A stretch of 64,000 nucleotides of DNA from a virus: positions 46,898-110,897 of the IMG/VR virus record IMGVR_UViG_3300043446_004967; one strand, 5' to 3'. A program made the position numbers and the translations under genes. Below the pieces are notes generated by a model, which was not told where the DNA came from, made no database searches, and saw only the letters and a list, made by a program, of their open reading frames with translations. Below are positions 7,008 through 14,374 of this stretch, piece after piece (within the stretch, counting starts at the first letter, position 1; each line of letters starts with the position of its first letter).

Positions 7008-7460
7008 TTATTTGCAGTAAGCGGGGAGCCGCCCGTTAATCGGGCGATACGCGTGAATTAGTTGATAAAAGAAGTCATCTTCCGCGAGGTCGAAAACCCC
7101 CCGCAGATGAGACGGGGTTTGCGCCGGATAAGGCGCGTCGTTAATTAACCGCGCCGAACGATACGGCCTAACCTTTCTACGCCCCGCCACCGGCACGAGG
7201 CCGATACGTACAGCTTCGCCGGTGAGGCTGACGCCATACCCGGCCGCCCGAATAACCTCCGCCTCCCTGCGGAAAATTTCCCGCACGATACGCGCGGGCC
7301 TTAGGGCAGGAGAACGCCCCGTTAACTCAAGATAGATACTTCCCCATACGGGGAGGCGAGCCTCCACCGCCGAAAGTCTAAAGGTGCGCTGCCGATTCAA
7401 GCAGCGCAGATATTCCCAATAGGATTTCTCCTTCTTTTCATTATCAGATGATAAAGACAT
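7008..7460 (-). CDS. hypothetical basic protein, 150 aa
   Basis: GGGAG lies before the ATG at 7460. The in-frame ATG at 7523 is upstream of the promoter and is rejected. Rich in Arg and Tyr (RPARIVREIFRREAEVIRAAGYG, RKVRPYRSARLI), which suggests nucleic acid contact. No family recognised. The stop codon lies in an inverted repeat CCCGC...GCGGG that includes a TGCAA-type element. Confidence 0.65.
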   Translation of the reverse strand: MSLSSDNEKKEKSYWEYLRCLNRQRTFRLSAVEARLPVWGSIYLELTGRSPALRPARIVREIFRREAEVIRAAGYGVSLTGEAVRIGLVPVAGRRKVRPYRSARLINDAPYPAQTPSHLRGVFDLAEDDFFYQLIHAYRPINGRLPAYCK

Positions 7461-7487
7461 TTTATCTCCCTTTTTTCTGATAACCCG

Positions 7488-7521
7488 AATATATTCCCTT
7501 TTTCGTCTCTTGTCAAGAGAC
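7488..7521 (-). promoter_or_regulatory. operator promoter 6
   Basis: TTGACA (7516-7511), 17 bases, TATATT (7493-7488) on the minus strand, with the perfect operator at 7505-7521. Confidence 0.8.
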
Positions 7522-7646
7522 AATTAGCCTACCGGAACCAGTAGGCGAGACTACCCTCTTTCTTACGTAAGGTTGTTACAGACGTCCCCCCCCCCGGAAA
7601 AATAATTTTCGAGGGAATAAGGTGCGCGCTGCAATTATTGCAGAGC

Positions 7647-8042
7647 TTACCCAATATACTCCCACCCCAGCCAAAAATGGGCGCAGTCATCCGCTAGCGG
7701 ACTCTCGGAATAATTCAACTTGATTCCGCACGCCTTAAACAGCGCCCGACGTCGGGCGTGCAAGGTGTAGTGTGACTCCGGGTATATGATCACAATGTCA
7801 TGATATGCCGGGGCGCAGTCGTCACGGTGGCACTGCGCCACCTTTGCCGTTAAGTGAAAAATAGTTACAGGGGCCTCCTGTAACGAGTCCGTGAAGTCAA
7901 ATTTGACTTCAATCCTAGGGACCAGCGAACCCGCTTGGCCCACGCTGCCGAAAGAGAGCGTGGCCGCACGCCCCCCAAAAACGGGAGTTAGGCGAAGATG
8001 CTCCTCGCCAAAAATAAACCGCCCTGCGTCGATCCCCGGCAT
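7647..8042 (-). CDS. hypothetical protein, 131 aa
   Basis: AGGTAGG precedes the ATG at 8042. The in-frame ATG at 8111 lies in the -35 region and is rejected. The protein looks beta-rich in the first two thirds (RLTPVFGGRAATLSFG, RIEVKFDF, VTIFHLTAKVAQC), followed by a helical Arg-rich stretch. No family recognised. A TGCAA-N3-TTGCA element lies 4 bases after the stop. Confidence 0.65.
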   Translation of the reverse strand: MPGIDAGRFIFGEEHLRLTPVFGGRAATLSFGSVGQAGSLVPRIEVKFDFTDSLQEAPVTIFHLTAKVAQCHRDDCAPAYHDIVIIYPESHYTLHARRRALFKACGIKLNYSESPLADDCAHFWLGWEYIG

Positions 8043-8082
8043 ATTGTACCTACCTGCTAATGTTTGTTTGTCTGGTAACCCG

Positions 8083-8116
8083 AATCTACCTTTTATCGTG
8101 TCTCCCGTCAAGAGAC
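8083..8116 (-). promoter_or_regulatory. operator promoter 7, weaker variant
   Basis: TTGACG (8111-8106), 17 bases, TAGATT (8088-8083) on the minus strand, with a one-arm variant of the operator at 8100-8116. Confidence 0.7.
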
Positions 8117-9370
8117 AAAATAAAAAACCCTCAAAAAAAATGCGGGCGAAGAAACGCGAAGGGTATACTCATAGTAAGTCAGTGATAGTTGGACCCCGGA
8201 AAAATAATTTCCGCCGAAACGGCCGCCCCCGGATAAATAATTTCTACTATACTATCGTACAATACCACGTAATAAAATACCCGCCGACCCGCCGCAAGTT
8301 CTTGCAATATAACCTGCTATAAGACACCTTCGCATCCCGCAATGTAATTTACTATACTACCCCATAATGGGCGACAACCGCCCCTAACCCGATTTACTAT
8401 CTACTATCCGTAAAACCAATTTACTATCTACTATTTGAAAATCCCGTCTACTATTTGGAAATAAAATACCGTCTACTATCACGCAATCCAATTTACTATC
8501 TACTATTTGGGGCCGCAAATTCTTGCAGAAAATAGGGAAAAAGGGCTGCAATAACTTGCAAAAAATGCTTAGATAAAGGCCCGGCTAAGGTAAGATTGGC
8601 CTTTCTGCAAGAAATTGCAGGCACAAAAAAGGGCAAAAAAAGGGGCAAAACAGAGCTGCAATAACTTGCAAAAAATAGGAAAAGCGGGCAAGATGAGGCT
8701 CTGCAAATTCTTGCAGGACCGCAAAACAAGGCAAAAAGGGCCGCAATTTCTTGCAGAAAAGGGCCGCAATAACTTGCAAAAAATACCCAAAACAGCCCTT
8801 TTGATGACCTTCTCCCCGATAGGAGAATCCGCTAAACCCCCTTTTGATGACCTCCGCTCCGATAGGCGAAAACGCCCCGGTACCCCCAAAACAGGCGAAA
8901 ACAGGCCCAAAAGTGCCAAAACTAGGGCAGATTGAGCGAATCTGCTATGGTTTTGGGTCGGATTTGGGTCGAATTTACCCCCGATTTACCCCGAATATTC
9001 CGTCTAAAGATAACTTCTCTCTTAGTAGGTATCTTGGGTATCTTGGTTGTAGTTGGACCCCGGAAAAATAATTTTCGTTTTGTTGGCCCGGAAAAATTGC
9101 CGTTTATTGCCGTTTATTGCCGTTTATTGCATGTTATTGCAAGAACGCGCAGGGGATCCAAAAGGGATTGAGAAGGTATTGAGGGAGAGGGGTATAGGTA
9201 ACGTAGGGTATCTAGGGGAAGTGTGGCCCCGGAAAAATAATTTCGTAAAAGAACCCCGCAATAATATGCAGTAGTAGGTAATAACGTGAAGTACGGGAGG
9301 AGGTAACGGACGGGTATAGGTAGGGGAAGTGTGGCCCCGGAAAAATTAAACGCAAAATATTGCGGATACA
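8117..9370. repeat. gene-free field of interspersed repeats
   Basis: No supported gene lies between 8117 and 9431. Four repeat families alternate. (1) TACTATN heptads, 8242-8256 and 8341-8508. (2) Seven TGCAA-N4-TTGCA palindromes starting at 8514, 8547, 8606, 8657, 8702, 8742 and 8765. (3) CCCCGGAAAAATAATTTTCG or close variants at 8194, 9058 and 9227, with other copies at 6963 and 7592. (4) CGTTTATTGC three times at 9101-9130, then ATGTTATTGC. A pair of about 35-bp direct repeats starting CCCTTTTGATGACC lies near 8796 and 8839. The low-complexity frames crossing the field translate the repeats. Confidence 0.8.
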
Positions 9371-9373
9371 AAA

Positions 9374-9407
9374 AAGCCCCGACACCGATCGACGATACCG
9401 AGGCTTT
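9374..9407 (-). terminator. Rho-independent terminator of the 9.4-10.3 kb micro-gene operon
   Basis: On the minus strand AAAGCC starts a 15-pair stem with several G-T wobbles and a TCGA loop, followed by six T. It lies 25 bases after the stop codon at 9432. Confidence 0.7.
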
Positions 9408-9431
9408 CAAAATAACGGGAACCCGGCCCCC

Positions 9432-9593
9432 CTACCTCCCCTTAGGAAACGGAGGAAATTGCAAATCATGCAGACGCGACACTTTCGCGTCAACCCGCCT
9501 TATCGCCCAAAAAAGCATTAACCAATTTAGAAAATTTAATAAATCGGCGTAATGGGTAAAGAACGCCGCTACGTCTTTTAATAAATCAGCCAT
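9432..9593 (-). CDS. small membrane-associated protein, 53 aa
   Basis: ATG three bases after the stop codon of the 30-aa gene, suggesting translational coupling. The centre is hydrophobic and aromatic (LLNFLNWLMLFWAI) and is followed by a basic stretch (RRVDAKVSRLHD), so the N-terminus is predicted outside and the C-terminus in the cytoplasm. No family recognised. Last gene of a run of tiny membrane peptides near the M23 peptidase gene, so a lysis role is possible. Confidence 0.55.
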   Translation of the reverse strand: MADLLKDVAAFFTHYADLLNFLNWLMLFWAIRRVDAKVSRLHDLQFPPFPKGR

Positions 9594-9596
9594 GCT

Positions 9597-9689
9597 TTAC
9601 AAGCCCTCAAAGTAAAAATGTAAAATATACACAGTAATGCTAATCAGCATTACCAAAATAACCCCTGCCTCCGGAGTCATTAAAAACAT
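9597..9689 (-). CDS. one-pass membrane micro-protein, 30 aa
   Basis: The ATG shares its A with the TAA of the 94-aa gene (TAATG), typical of translational coupling. Almost the whole peptide is hydrophobic (VILVMLISITVYILHFYF). ATG codons at residues 4 and 14 are alternative starts. Function unknown; a small holin-like or regulatory membrane peptide is possible. Confidence 0.5.
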   Translation of the reverse strand: MFLMTPEAGVILVMLISITVYILHFYFEGL

Positions 9690-9973
9690 TATAACAGCAT
9701 CCCCCAAAAAAAGTCAAAGGCCACATGCCTTCGGTACATCGGACCCTTCTTTACCTCCGCCGTACCCTTGAAAAACGTGAGAAGCGGCGCCGCTTTGGTA
9801 TCCTCCCCTAAATAAACCCGAGTCTCCGAGGACTCATCCATAATCGCCGCGACCCGTGTAAAATAGGGCACCGCCTCAGACACAAATGAGCCGCGCCTAA
9901 ACACAACGCCCGTATCATGAGCCTGTCCGTTACGGTCGTAGGTGCGCCACAGGTAAGAAATATACTCTCTCAT
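9689..9973 (-). CDS. hypothetical protein, 94 aa
   Basis: Soluble, mixed composition with a Tyr/Arg-rich N-terminus and an aromatic C-terminus (VAFDFFWGMLL). AAGGCGG is a weak ribosome binding site before the ATG. No family recognised. Its TAA overlaps the ATG of the next micro-gene. Confidence 0.6.
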   Translation of the reverse strand: MREYISYLWRTYDRNGQAHDTGVVFRRGSFVSEAVPYFTRVAAIMDESSETRVYLGEDTKAAPLLTFFKGTAEVKKGPMYRRHVAFDFFWGMLL

Positions 9974-9982
9974 ATACCCGCC

Positions 9983-10063
9983 TTAGTCCCCAGAAGACGT
10001 TATCACTAACGCGCCTAATACCAAAAACGGCACAAAAACAATCAAAATCTTTACCGTTTCCAT
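9983..10063 (-). CDS. one-pass membrane micro-protein, 26 aa
   Basis: ATG at 10063 follows AAGGGG by 11 bases. After METVK the peptide is a continuous hydrophobic segment (ILIVFVPFLVLGALVI) ending SSGD. The upstream gene stops six bases before. Function unknown. Confidence 0.5.
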   Translation of the reverse strand: METVKILIVFVPFLVLGALVITSSGD

Positions 10064-10069
10064 AAAAAG

Positions 10070-10126
10070 CTACCCCTTCCATAAAATTTTAATAAACACA
10101 CATAGGAAACCTAAGAAAGGCAGCAT
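10070..10126 (-). CDS. hydrophobic micro-protein, 18 aa (possibly 66 aa with upstream GTG start)
   Basis: ATG at 10126 follows AAGAGG with good spacing and encodes a short hydrophobic peptide with a Lys/Trp end (FLGFLCVFIKILWKG). The same frame is open further upstream, and a GTG at 10270 with AAGAGG five bases before it would give 66 residues. I cannot decide between them. Operator promoter 8 lies just upstream of that GTG. Confidence 0.35.
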   Translation of the reverse strand: MLPFLGFLCVFIKILWKG

Positions 10127-10301
10127 TCTAACCTCTTTTATTGTTAAAAGATTAATTAAAAGACTAGGCAACCTCAGAGCACGTACCACACTGGCATAGG
10201 CCCTGCCCGTCAAAACGGAACTGGGCGAAACGCCCGCCTCTACACGGGCGCCCGCTGAGGTATACAGCACGGCAGCCTCTTTTTCGTCGGCTAATACCCC
10301 A

Positions 10302-10335
10302 AAACTACACCTTTTAGTGTCGCTTGTCGAGGGAC
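10302..10335 (-). promoter_or_regulatory. operator promoter 8, degenerate
   Basis: TCGACA (10330-10325), 17 bases, TAGTTT (10307-10302) on the minus strand, with a diverged operator at 10319-10335. It would drive the micro-gene run down to the terminator at 9374. Confidence 0.6.
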
Positions 10336-10430
10336 AAAACAACGCACCCCTAAAAGAAACTGTGGTCAATCTGCTACGGTTTTTTGCCGCGAGGGGTAGC
10401 GGCCACACACATACCCGCCAAGGTGGCCGC

Positions 10431-10838
10431 TCATTTTCGCGCAATTTCTGAGGACAAGGGGTTAACTGCAACCCCTTGTCGGAGCACTTCGTAGTGAAGA
10501 TGAGGCCCCGTGGAATATCCCGTAGACCCTACGTAACCAATTATCGCCCCTCGCGTCACGGACGCCCCCGGCCTAACGCCATCAGCAAAACGGGATAAGT
10601 GCGCGTAACGAGTAGCTAAGCCCGCAGCGTGACGTAGCGTAACCATATTCCCGTAGCCGCCACGCCTTCCCGCAGACTTTACCACGCCGTCCCCCGTCGC
10701 ATATACGGGCGTCCCCAAAGGGGCGGCAAAATCCACGCCCTTATGCATACGAGAGCACTTAGCAATAGGATGACGCCGGCGTCCGAATCGAGAAGTAATC
10801 CGGGCGTGTTTAATAGGCAGCCCCAACGAAGGGCACAC
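10431..10838 (-). CDS. M23-family zinc metallopeptidase (peptidoglycan hydrolase)
   Basis: A 135-residue single-domain M23 (LytM-like) protein, which cuts peptide cross-links in peptidoglycan. Zinc ligands are visible as HKGVD (His32, Asp36) and the HLH motif near residues 113-115, with a further His at about 80 and the usual GDGVV and GYGNMV elements. The start appears to be GTG at 10838, just after the upstream stop at 10850. No signal peptide, so export would need a holin or its membrane-anchored neighbour. The gene is near two membrane protein genes (10850 and 11520), a lysis-like group. Confidence 0.85.
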   Translation of the reverse strand: MCPSLGLPIKHARITSRFGRRRHPIAKCSRMHKGVDFAAPLGTPVYATGDGVVKSAGRRGGYGNMVTLRHAAGLATRYAHLSRFADGVRPGASVTRGAIIGYVGSTGYSTGPHLHYEVLRQGVAVNPLSSEIARK

Positions 10839-10849
10839 GGCGCCCCCGG

Positions 10850-11473
10850 CTACGAGGCAGGCTTTTTTCCGGAAGGCTCTCCCTCTTTAGAAGGAAGGCC
10901 GTCGCCCCCAAAAAACCGATCAAGCAGACCCACGTCTGACTTAGGGGGAAGCTGTTCCCCCTCGTCCCCGGCTGGCGTATCGCCGTTGTACCTTGGGCCC
11001 GGCAAAACTCCGTCGGGGCCTGACCCCGAAGACGGCGCAATGACTTTCGTCTGCCCCTCCCCGTCGTGCTGGTCAACGAAGTCCCCCAAAGAGGACTCCT
11101 TCTCCGGGGCATACGCGACTTCCGCCCGAGCCGTTTGCCCCGAAGCAAGAAAAGACCTGCGAGCCGGGTAATAAGCATACTCGTTACCGCCCTTAACAAA
11201 AGCGACCCTCGCTCCCTTACCGTGAATCTCCGAAGCAAACCCTATTAATGCCCCCGGCCCCCCTTCCAAAATGTGCCGCTGGTAAACGGACTCGCATCCG
11301 TCAATGATTTTATCCTCAGTGTACGTATAGTCGCATACGTAGCGGGTAGCTCTTTGCGCCTCCGCCAAAGACGCCTCCAACCCTTTCAGCTGCGAGCGGG
11401 CGCTTAGTCTTCCGCTTACCGCTCCAACGACAACCGCAACTACGGCGACCGCCCCAAACAATTTTTTTGTCAT
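10850..11473 (-). CDS. membrane-anchored protein, 207 aa (possible spanin-like or lysis accessory)
   Basis: One N-terminal membrane segment (LFGAVAVVAVVVGAVSG) after MTKK, then a coiled-coil-like helix (SQLKGLEASLAEAQRA), a middle domain with two Cys, and a long Gly/Pro/Asp-rich C-terminus (about residue 140 on). The N-terminal anchor plus coil resembles an inner-membrane spanin, but the disordered tail does not, and there is no nested lipoprotein gene that I recognise. Directly upstream of the M23 peptidase. Confidence 0.6.
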   Translation of the reverse strand: MTKKLFGAVAVVAVVVGAVSGRLSARSQLKGLEASLAEAQRATRYVCDYTYTEDKIIDGCESVYQRHILEGGPGALIGFASEIHGKGARVAFVKGGNEYAYYPARRSFLASGQTARAEVAYAPEKESSLGDFVDQHDGEGQTKVIAPSSGSGPDGVLPGPRYNGDTPAGDEGEQLPPKSDVGLLDRFFGGDGLPSKEGEPSGKKPAS

Positions 11474-11519
11474 AATTTTTTAGTCTCCTTATTTTATAAA
11501 TTGCCCCCGGACAAGCCGT

Positions 11520-11852
11520 CTAAGGACGCAAAGGAGCAAGCAAAACGCTCGGACGAGATGCCCGCGCGGAGGGGTTCCCCTCATCGTCATCGTCATCGCC
11601 ATCTTCATGGCTGTCCCGCTCCGGAGCCGGAAGATACGACACGGGCGCCGCGCGAGGAATAGCCCGAAGATGCGGGCTAAGCGCGTGCTGGAATCCCAGC
11701 CCCAAGGAAAGCAGCGAAACGGCAATTAAGGCCGCCGCCGTTGTAATCCAAACCCCCCCACGCTCAGCGGTCTTCGCCTTGGCCCCGGCGAATAAGGCCG
11801 CAACACCGGAAATAATAGTAACGCCGAAAGCTAGTAAAATGTAATAGTCCAT
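11520..11852 (-). CDS. two-pass membrane protein, holin candidate, 110 aa
   Basis: Two hydrophobic segments (YYILLAFGVTIISGVAALFAG and WITTAAALIAVSLLSLGLGF) separated by a short Lys/Arg/Glu loop, then a charged C-terminal tail with an Asp run. Two passes, a short loop and a charged tail fit class II holins. Its position two genes from the M23 peptidase supports this, but holins are recognised mainly by topology, so the call is tentative. Confidence 0.5.
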   Translation of the reverse strand: MDYYILLAFGVTIISGVAALFAGAKAKTAERGGVWITTAAALIAVSLLSLGLGFQHALSPHLRAIPRAAPVSYLPAPERDSHEDGDDDDDEGNPSARASRPSVLLAPLRP

Positions 11853-11956
11853 ATTATGTAGGCCCCTTCTTCTTTACTGATTTTCATTTTATGGGGGGCC
11901 TCAGAACGACCCCCCTAGGCATAGTACCGCAACGAAATTAAAAATGCACGGAGAAA

Positions 11957-12310
11957 TTACCACTCCTCCTTGGGCGCAGGTTCCTGCGTGCGGACCCATG
12001 CTAGTAGGGAACTGACGGCCCCGAAAAAATGAGCGGCCACAGCGTCCCCTTCGCACTTCTGCTGCATAGACGGTAACAAATCTGCAATAACTTGCGCCGC
12101 GCTTCGCGGGATCGGGCATGTAGGAGAGGTCAACACCTCAACACACTCCGCCCCCACGCCTAACGAAGCGAAAGTATGATAAGTAACGAGTAATTCGTGC
12201 AAGGTACACGCCCCCGCATTGACTACGACGGGTAACGCGTCGTTCTCCTCCTCCAGCCCCGCTAAAGCCACGCGCAGCTGCCCTAGGTTAGTAATCGTGC
12301 GCCCCCTCAT
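11957..12310 (-). CDS. hypothetical protein, 117 aa
   Basis: Starts MRGRTITNLGQLRVALAGL and looks alpha/beta (DALPVVVNAGACTLHELLVTY). The opening ITNLGQLRVALAGL-x(5)-DALPVVV is typical of small phage proteins of unknown function. It follows dUTPase by two bases and ends AAG GAG GAG, which also forms a strong Shine-Dalgarno. Confidence 0.6.
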   Translation of the reverse strand: MRGRTITNLGQLRVALAGLEEENDALPVVVNAGACTLHELLVTYHTFASLGVGAECVEVLTSPTCPIPRSAAQVIADLLPSMQQKCEGDAVAAHFFGAVSSLLAWVRTQEPAPKEEW

Positions 12311-12312
12311 AA

Positions 12313-12828
12313 CTAAACGACCCCCTCGTCTTCGTAGCGTAAGCCGGTGTTGCTAAGCGTTAAACTCTTTACCGAGGCGCCTGTCTGCCCGGTGGAACCA
12401 AACCCCCCCGCACCCCGCTTGGTGTCGCCCAGCTCCTCAGCCCACGCTAAGGCGACCTTTTGCACGCGCGCAATAACCATCTGCGCCACCCGTTGCCCCG
12501 GCTCAATTAAGCACGGCTCGTCAGAAAGGTTAATTAATAAAACGCTAATCTCCCCCCGATAGTCGGAATCTACCGTTCCCGGCGCATTGGCGACAGTTAC
12601 CCCGAACTTAAGCGCAAGGCCGGAACGAGGGCGAAGCTGTGCCTCATAGCCTTCCGGCAGTTCCAACGCGATTCCGCACGGAATCAACGCGCGGCGCAAC
12701 GGTTGAAGGATCAGCGACTCGGGGATAGCGGCGTGCAGGTCCATACCTGCGCTTCCTTCCGTCGCGTAAGCGGGAAGCAGCGCCCCGCCACGCACGTCTT
12801 TAACTTTAACCCTGAGCATCAGTACCAT
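12313..12828 (-). CDS. dut: dUTP diphosphatase (dUTPase)
   Basis: Trimeric-type dUTPase that converts dUTP to dUMP and pyrophosphate, keeping uracil out of DNA and feeding thymidylate synthesis. All five motifs are visible: AGMDLHA (I), PRSGLA (II), [11 protein letters not shown] (III), GQRVAQMVI (IV) and the Gly-rich [10 protein letters not shown] (V). There is a C-terminal extension of about 25 residues beyond motif V. An internal Met at residue 4 is an alternative start. Overlaps the upstream gene by 23 bases. With dCMP deaminase at 45.4 kb it forms the visible dUMP-supply pathway. Confidence 0.95.
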   Translation of the reverse strand: MVLMLRVKVKDVRGGALLPAYATEGSAGMDLHAAIPESLILQPLRRALIPCGIALELPEGYEAQLRPRSGLALKFGVTVANAPGTVDSDYRGEISVLLINLSDEPCLIEPGQRVAQMVIARVQKVALAWAEELGDTKRGAGGFGSTGQTGASVKSLTLSNTGLRYEDEGVV

Positions 12829-13213
12829 CTCCTTGGTTATGCACGCGCATGAGGCTCAAGGTCACGCGTGCTGCGGTAAGTCTTAGTTTAATTACGCCTT
12901 CCGACGTAACGGATATGCCGTCCGCACGAGGTATGGGATACGTTGCTACACGACCTGTCCGCATTTCCTGTAGACGAAAACTCCTCTTTACCCCCCGATA
13001 CCTCCCTAATATGCCGGAAAGTCCGTTATCCGACGGCAGCCCCCAAGGAAGTAGCTCGACCTCCGTAGGGACACAGGGGAACCCGGGCGTACCGCACTTA
13101 GACGGTACCCTCGGACTAAACGGTTCCGCCTGTAGGGTAAGGCGGCAACGAGGGGCCAACTGCAACCACCTCGTTACCTCCGAGGGGTTTTTTAACGGAA
13201 CAGCAGCCCCCAT
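12806..13213 (-). CDS. hypothetical protein, 135 aa
   Basis: No recognised family. Several Pro/Gly-rich turns in the first half (about residues 31-60) and a beta-like second half ([24 protein letters not shown]). It overlaps dut by 23 bases and starts within the 38-aa membrane gene, a compact operon arrangement. The opposite strand also has an open frame here, but the operon context supports this one. Confidence 0.55.
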   Translation of the reverse strand: MGAAVPLKNPSEVTRWLQLAPRCRLTLQAEPFSPRVPSKCGTPGFPCVPTEVELLPWGLPSDNGLSGILGRYRGVKRSFRLQEMRTGRVATYPIPRADGISVTSEGVIKLRLTAARVTLSLMRVHNQGDGTDAQG

Positions 13214-13308
13214 AAAAGCGCCCCCAAAATAATAATTATTAGGGCGTAAAAAAGCACCTTAGCCAGTGCCCCTAACGCACAGCTAAGCGCCTCTAAAAAT
13301 TCCTGCAT
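13192..13308 (-). CDS. one-pass membrane micro-protein, 38 aa
   Basis: GGAGGAG ends just before the ATG at 13308. The peptide has a short N-terminal helix (MQEFLEALSCALGALAKV) and a long hydrophobic stretch ([19 protein letters not shown]). Its last 22 bases overlap the next gene. Part of the series of small membrane proteins in this region; function unknown. Confidence 0.6.
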   Translation of the reverse strand: MQEFLEALSCALGALAKVLFYALIIIILGALLWGLLFR

Positions 13309-13318
13309 ACTCCTCCGC

Positions 13319-13537
13319 TTATACCAACGGCGGCTGCAACGTCACGAAGTGTTGCGCCACCTTTAAAATATCTTTTTTAGTTTTGGGGCAGGCGGCCCCG
13401 GCCAGCCGCTGGAACTCGCGTTTTTTGCAAGCCCCGCACACAGGCGCGATCACGGCCCCTATCGCCGCCAACAATTCTTGCAGCGTTACAAGGTCATCCT
13501 CATACTGCTCCCACTGAAAAACAGGCTTCGCCGACAC
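13319..13537 (-). CDS. hypothetical Cys-containing protein, 72 aa
   Basis: GTG start at 13537 with a G-rich sequence upstream. Contains CGAC and a later Cys (CPKTKK), which could hold a metal but does not match a full zinc finger. Helical elsewhere. It lies 17 bases downstream of the TerB-like gene. Confidence 0.5.
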   Translation of the reverse strand: MSAKPVFQWEQYEDDLVTLQELLAAIGAVIAPVCGACKKREFQRLAGAACPKTKKDILKVAQHFVTLQPPLV

Positions 13538-13554
13538 CGCACGCCCCCAAAAAA

Positions 13555-13971
13555 TTAAAGGTTAGCCGGAACGTCTAACAGCTCTGCAAGCGTTTGCAGA
13601 ACCTTCTTCTCCTCCTCGTTCGGCTCCTCACCGGCGACAACCCACCCGAAAGCATAAATGTCTTGCGCAATGTCCCCGGTGCCCTTCATCGCCACCACTT
13701 GACGCCGCAGCTCCAACTGGCCTTGTACATCCCCCACAAGGGACATGGCCTCGTTAAACGCCCCCCTAATCTCCTTCTCTTCAAAATAATTTCCGATTTT
13801 TTTGTGTCTTAGCAGTAACGCCAAGGTTACTTCACGCTCTGCGGGCTCCGCCTTCTTGTCTGCGTAAGCAACTAAGGCACACGCAGCAGCGGCCGCTGAC
13901 AACACCTTCTGACGCTCAACGCCTTCACCCGTAAACTTAGCGAACGTCTTACCAAAATTAAACAATCCCAT
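13555..13971 (-). CDS. TerB-like protein
   Basis: 138 residues with the TerB fold pattern: a helical domain with the acidic AYADKKAEPAEREVTLALLL segment and a second helix pair with EEPNEEEKKVLQTLAEL. TerB-family proteins occur with tellurite-resistance and stress-response systems and in many phages, where their role is unclear. No other ter genes are near. Family call by sequence pattern only. Confidence 0.65.
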   Translation of the reverse strand: MGLFNFGKTFAKFTGEGVERQKVLSAAAAACALVAYADKKAEPAEREVTLALLLRHKKIGNYFEEKEIRGAFNEAMSLVGDVQGQLELRRQVVAMKGTGDIAQDIYAFGWVVAGEEPNEEEKKVLQTLAELLDVPANL

Positions 13972-14025
13972 AGTAAACCCCTTTATAGCTTAAATTTTTT
14001 GTTAGAATTATCCCCCGCCGTAACC

Positions 14026-14151
14026 TCAGTCGTCCGGACGGCGGAGCTTATCCCACCAGCGAACTATTTTTACCGTACACCAGACTAACAAAACTATGCC
14101 GCCCAGCGCGAGGCCCGCGACAATCTTATTACCAGACACAAATACGTCCAT
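14026..14151 (-). CDS. one-pass membrane micro-protein, 41 aa
   Basis: AAGAGG precedes the ATG at 14151. After MDVFVSGNK a hydrophobic segment (IVAGLALGGIVLLVWCTVKIV) leads to a basic tail (RWWDKLRRPDD), so the C-terminus is predicted cytoplasmic. Ends in TGA. Function unknown. Confidence 0.55.
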   Translation of the reverse strand: MDVFVSGNKIVAGLALGGIVLLVWCTVKIVRWWDKLRRPDD

Positions 14152-14230
14152 TTTTTCCTCTTTTTATACAAATTCCTTAGACTCTTAGACGGTTCTAGCC
14201 CGCTTACGTGATTAGCGCAAGCGGAATCGC

Positions 14231-14374
14231 TCAGGGCCGATCGTTCCACAAAAACAACGCCAAAAGTGCAATACCGCAAACTAACACAACGGGGCCGTCC
14301 CCCGCCGCTCTTATCTCGTGAAACAGCGCGCCCGCAAGATGATAGAGGAGAATAAGGCCGCTGACTATAATCAT
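14231..14374 (-). CDS. two-segment membrane micro-protein, 47 aa
   Basis: The ATG at 14374 overlaps the TGA of the upstream gene (ATGA), the typical coupled start, so the longer frame upstream is rejected. Two hydrophobic segments (MIIVSGLILLYHLAGALF and PVVLVCGIALLALFLW) flank a short charged loop. A small holin-like topology; function unknown. Confidence 0.55.
   Translation of the reverse strand: MIIVSGLILLYHLAGALFHEIRAAGDGPVVLVCGIALLALFLWNDRP

Noticed and set aside
8615-8935. 106-codon frame and other frames across 8.5-9.3 kb
   Set aside because: They translate the TGCAA palindromes and low-complexity A-rich repeats (LQKIGKA, NNLQKI patterns); no conserved protein is suggested.
8117-9370. 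CRISPR array
   Set aside because: Repeats differ in length and family, spacing is irregular, spacers are not uniform and no cas gene is near; the Cas4-like nuclease at 28097 belongs to the recombination genes.
10127-10471. 133-codon frame ending with the 18-codon hydrophobic peptide
   Set aside because: Its N-terminal half overlaps the end of the M23 gene and then translates operator promoter 8; only the last part, from the GTG at 10270 or the ATG at 10126, is plausible.
11897-11960. 20-residue hydrophobic peptide after the AAGGAGG at the end of the 117-aa gene
   Set aside because: A good ribosome site exists, but the only standard start (GTG) is too close to it and a usable start would be ATT.
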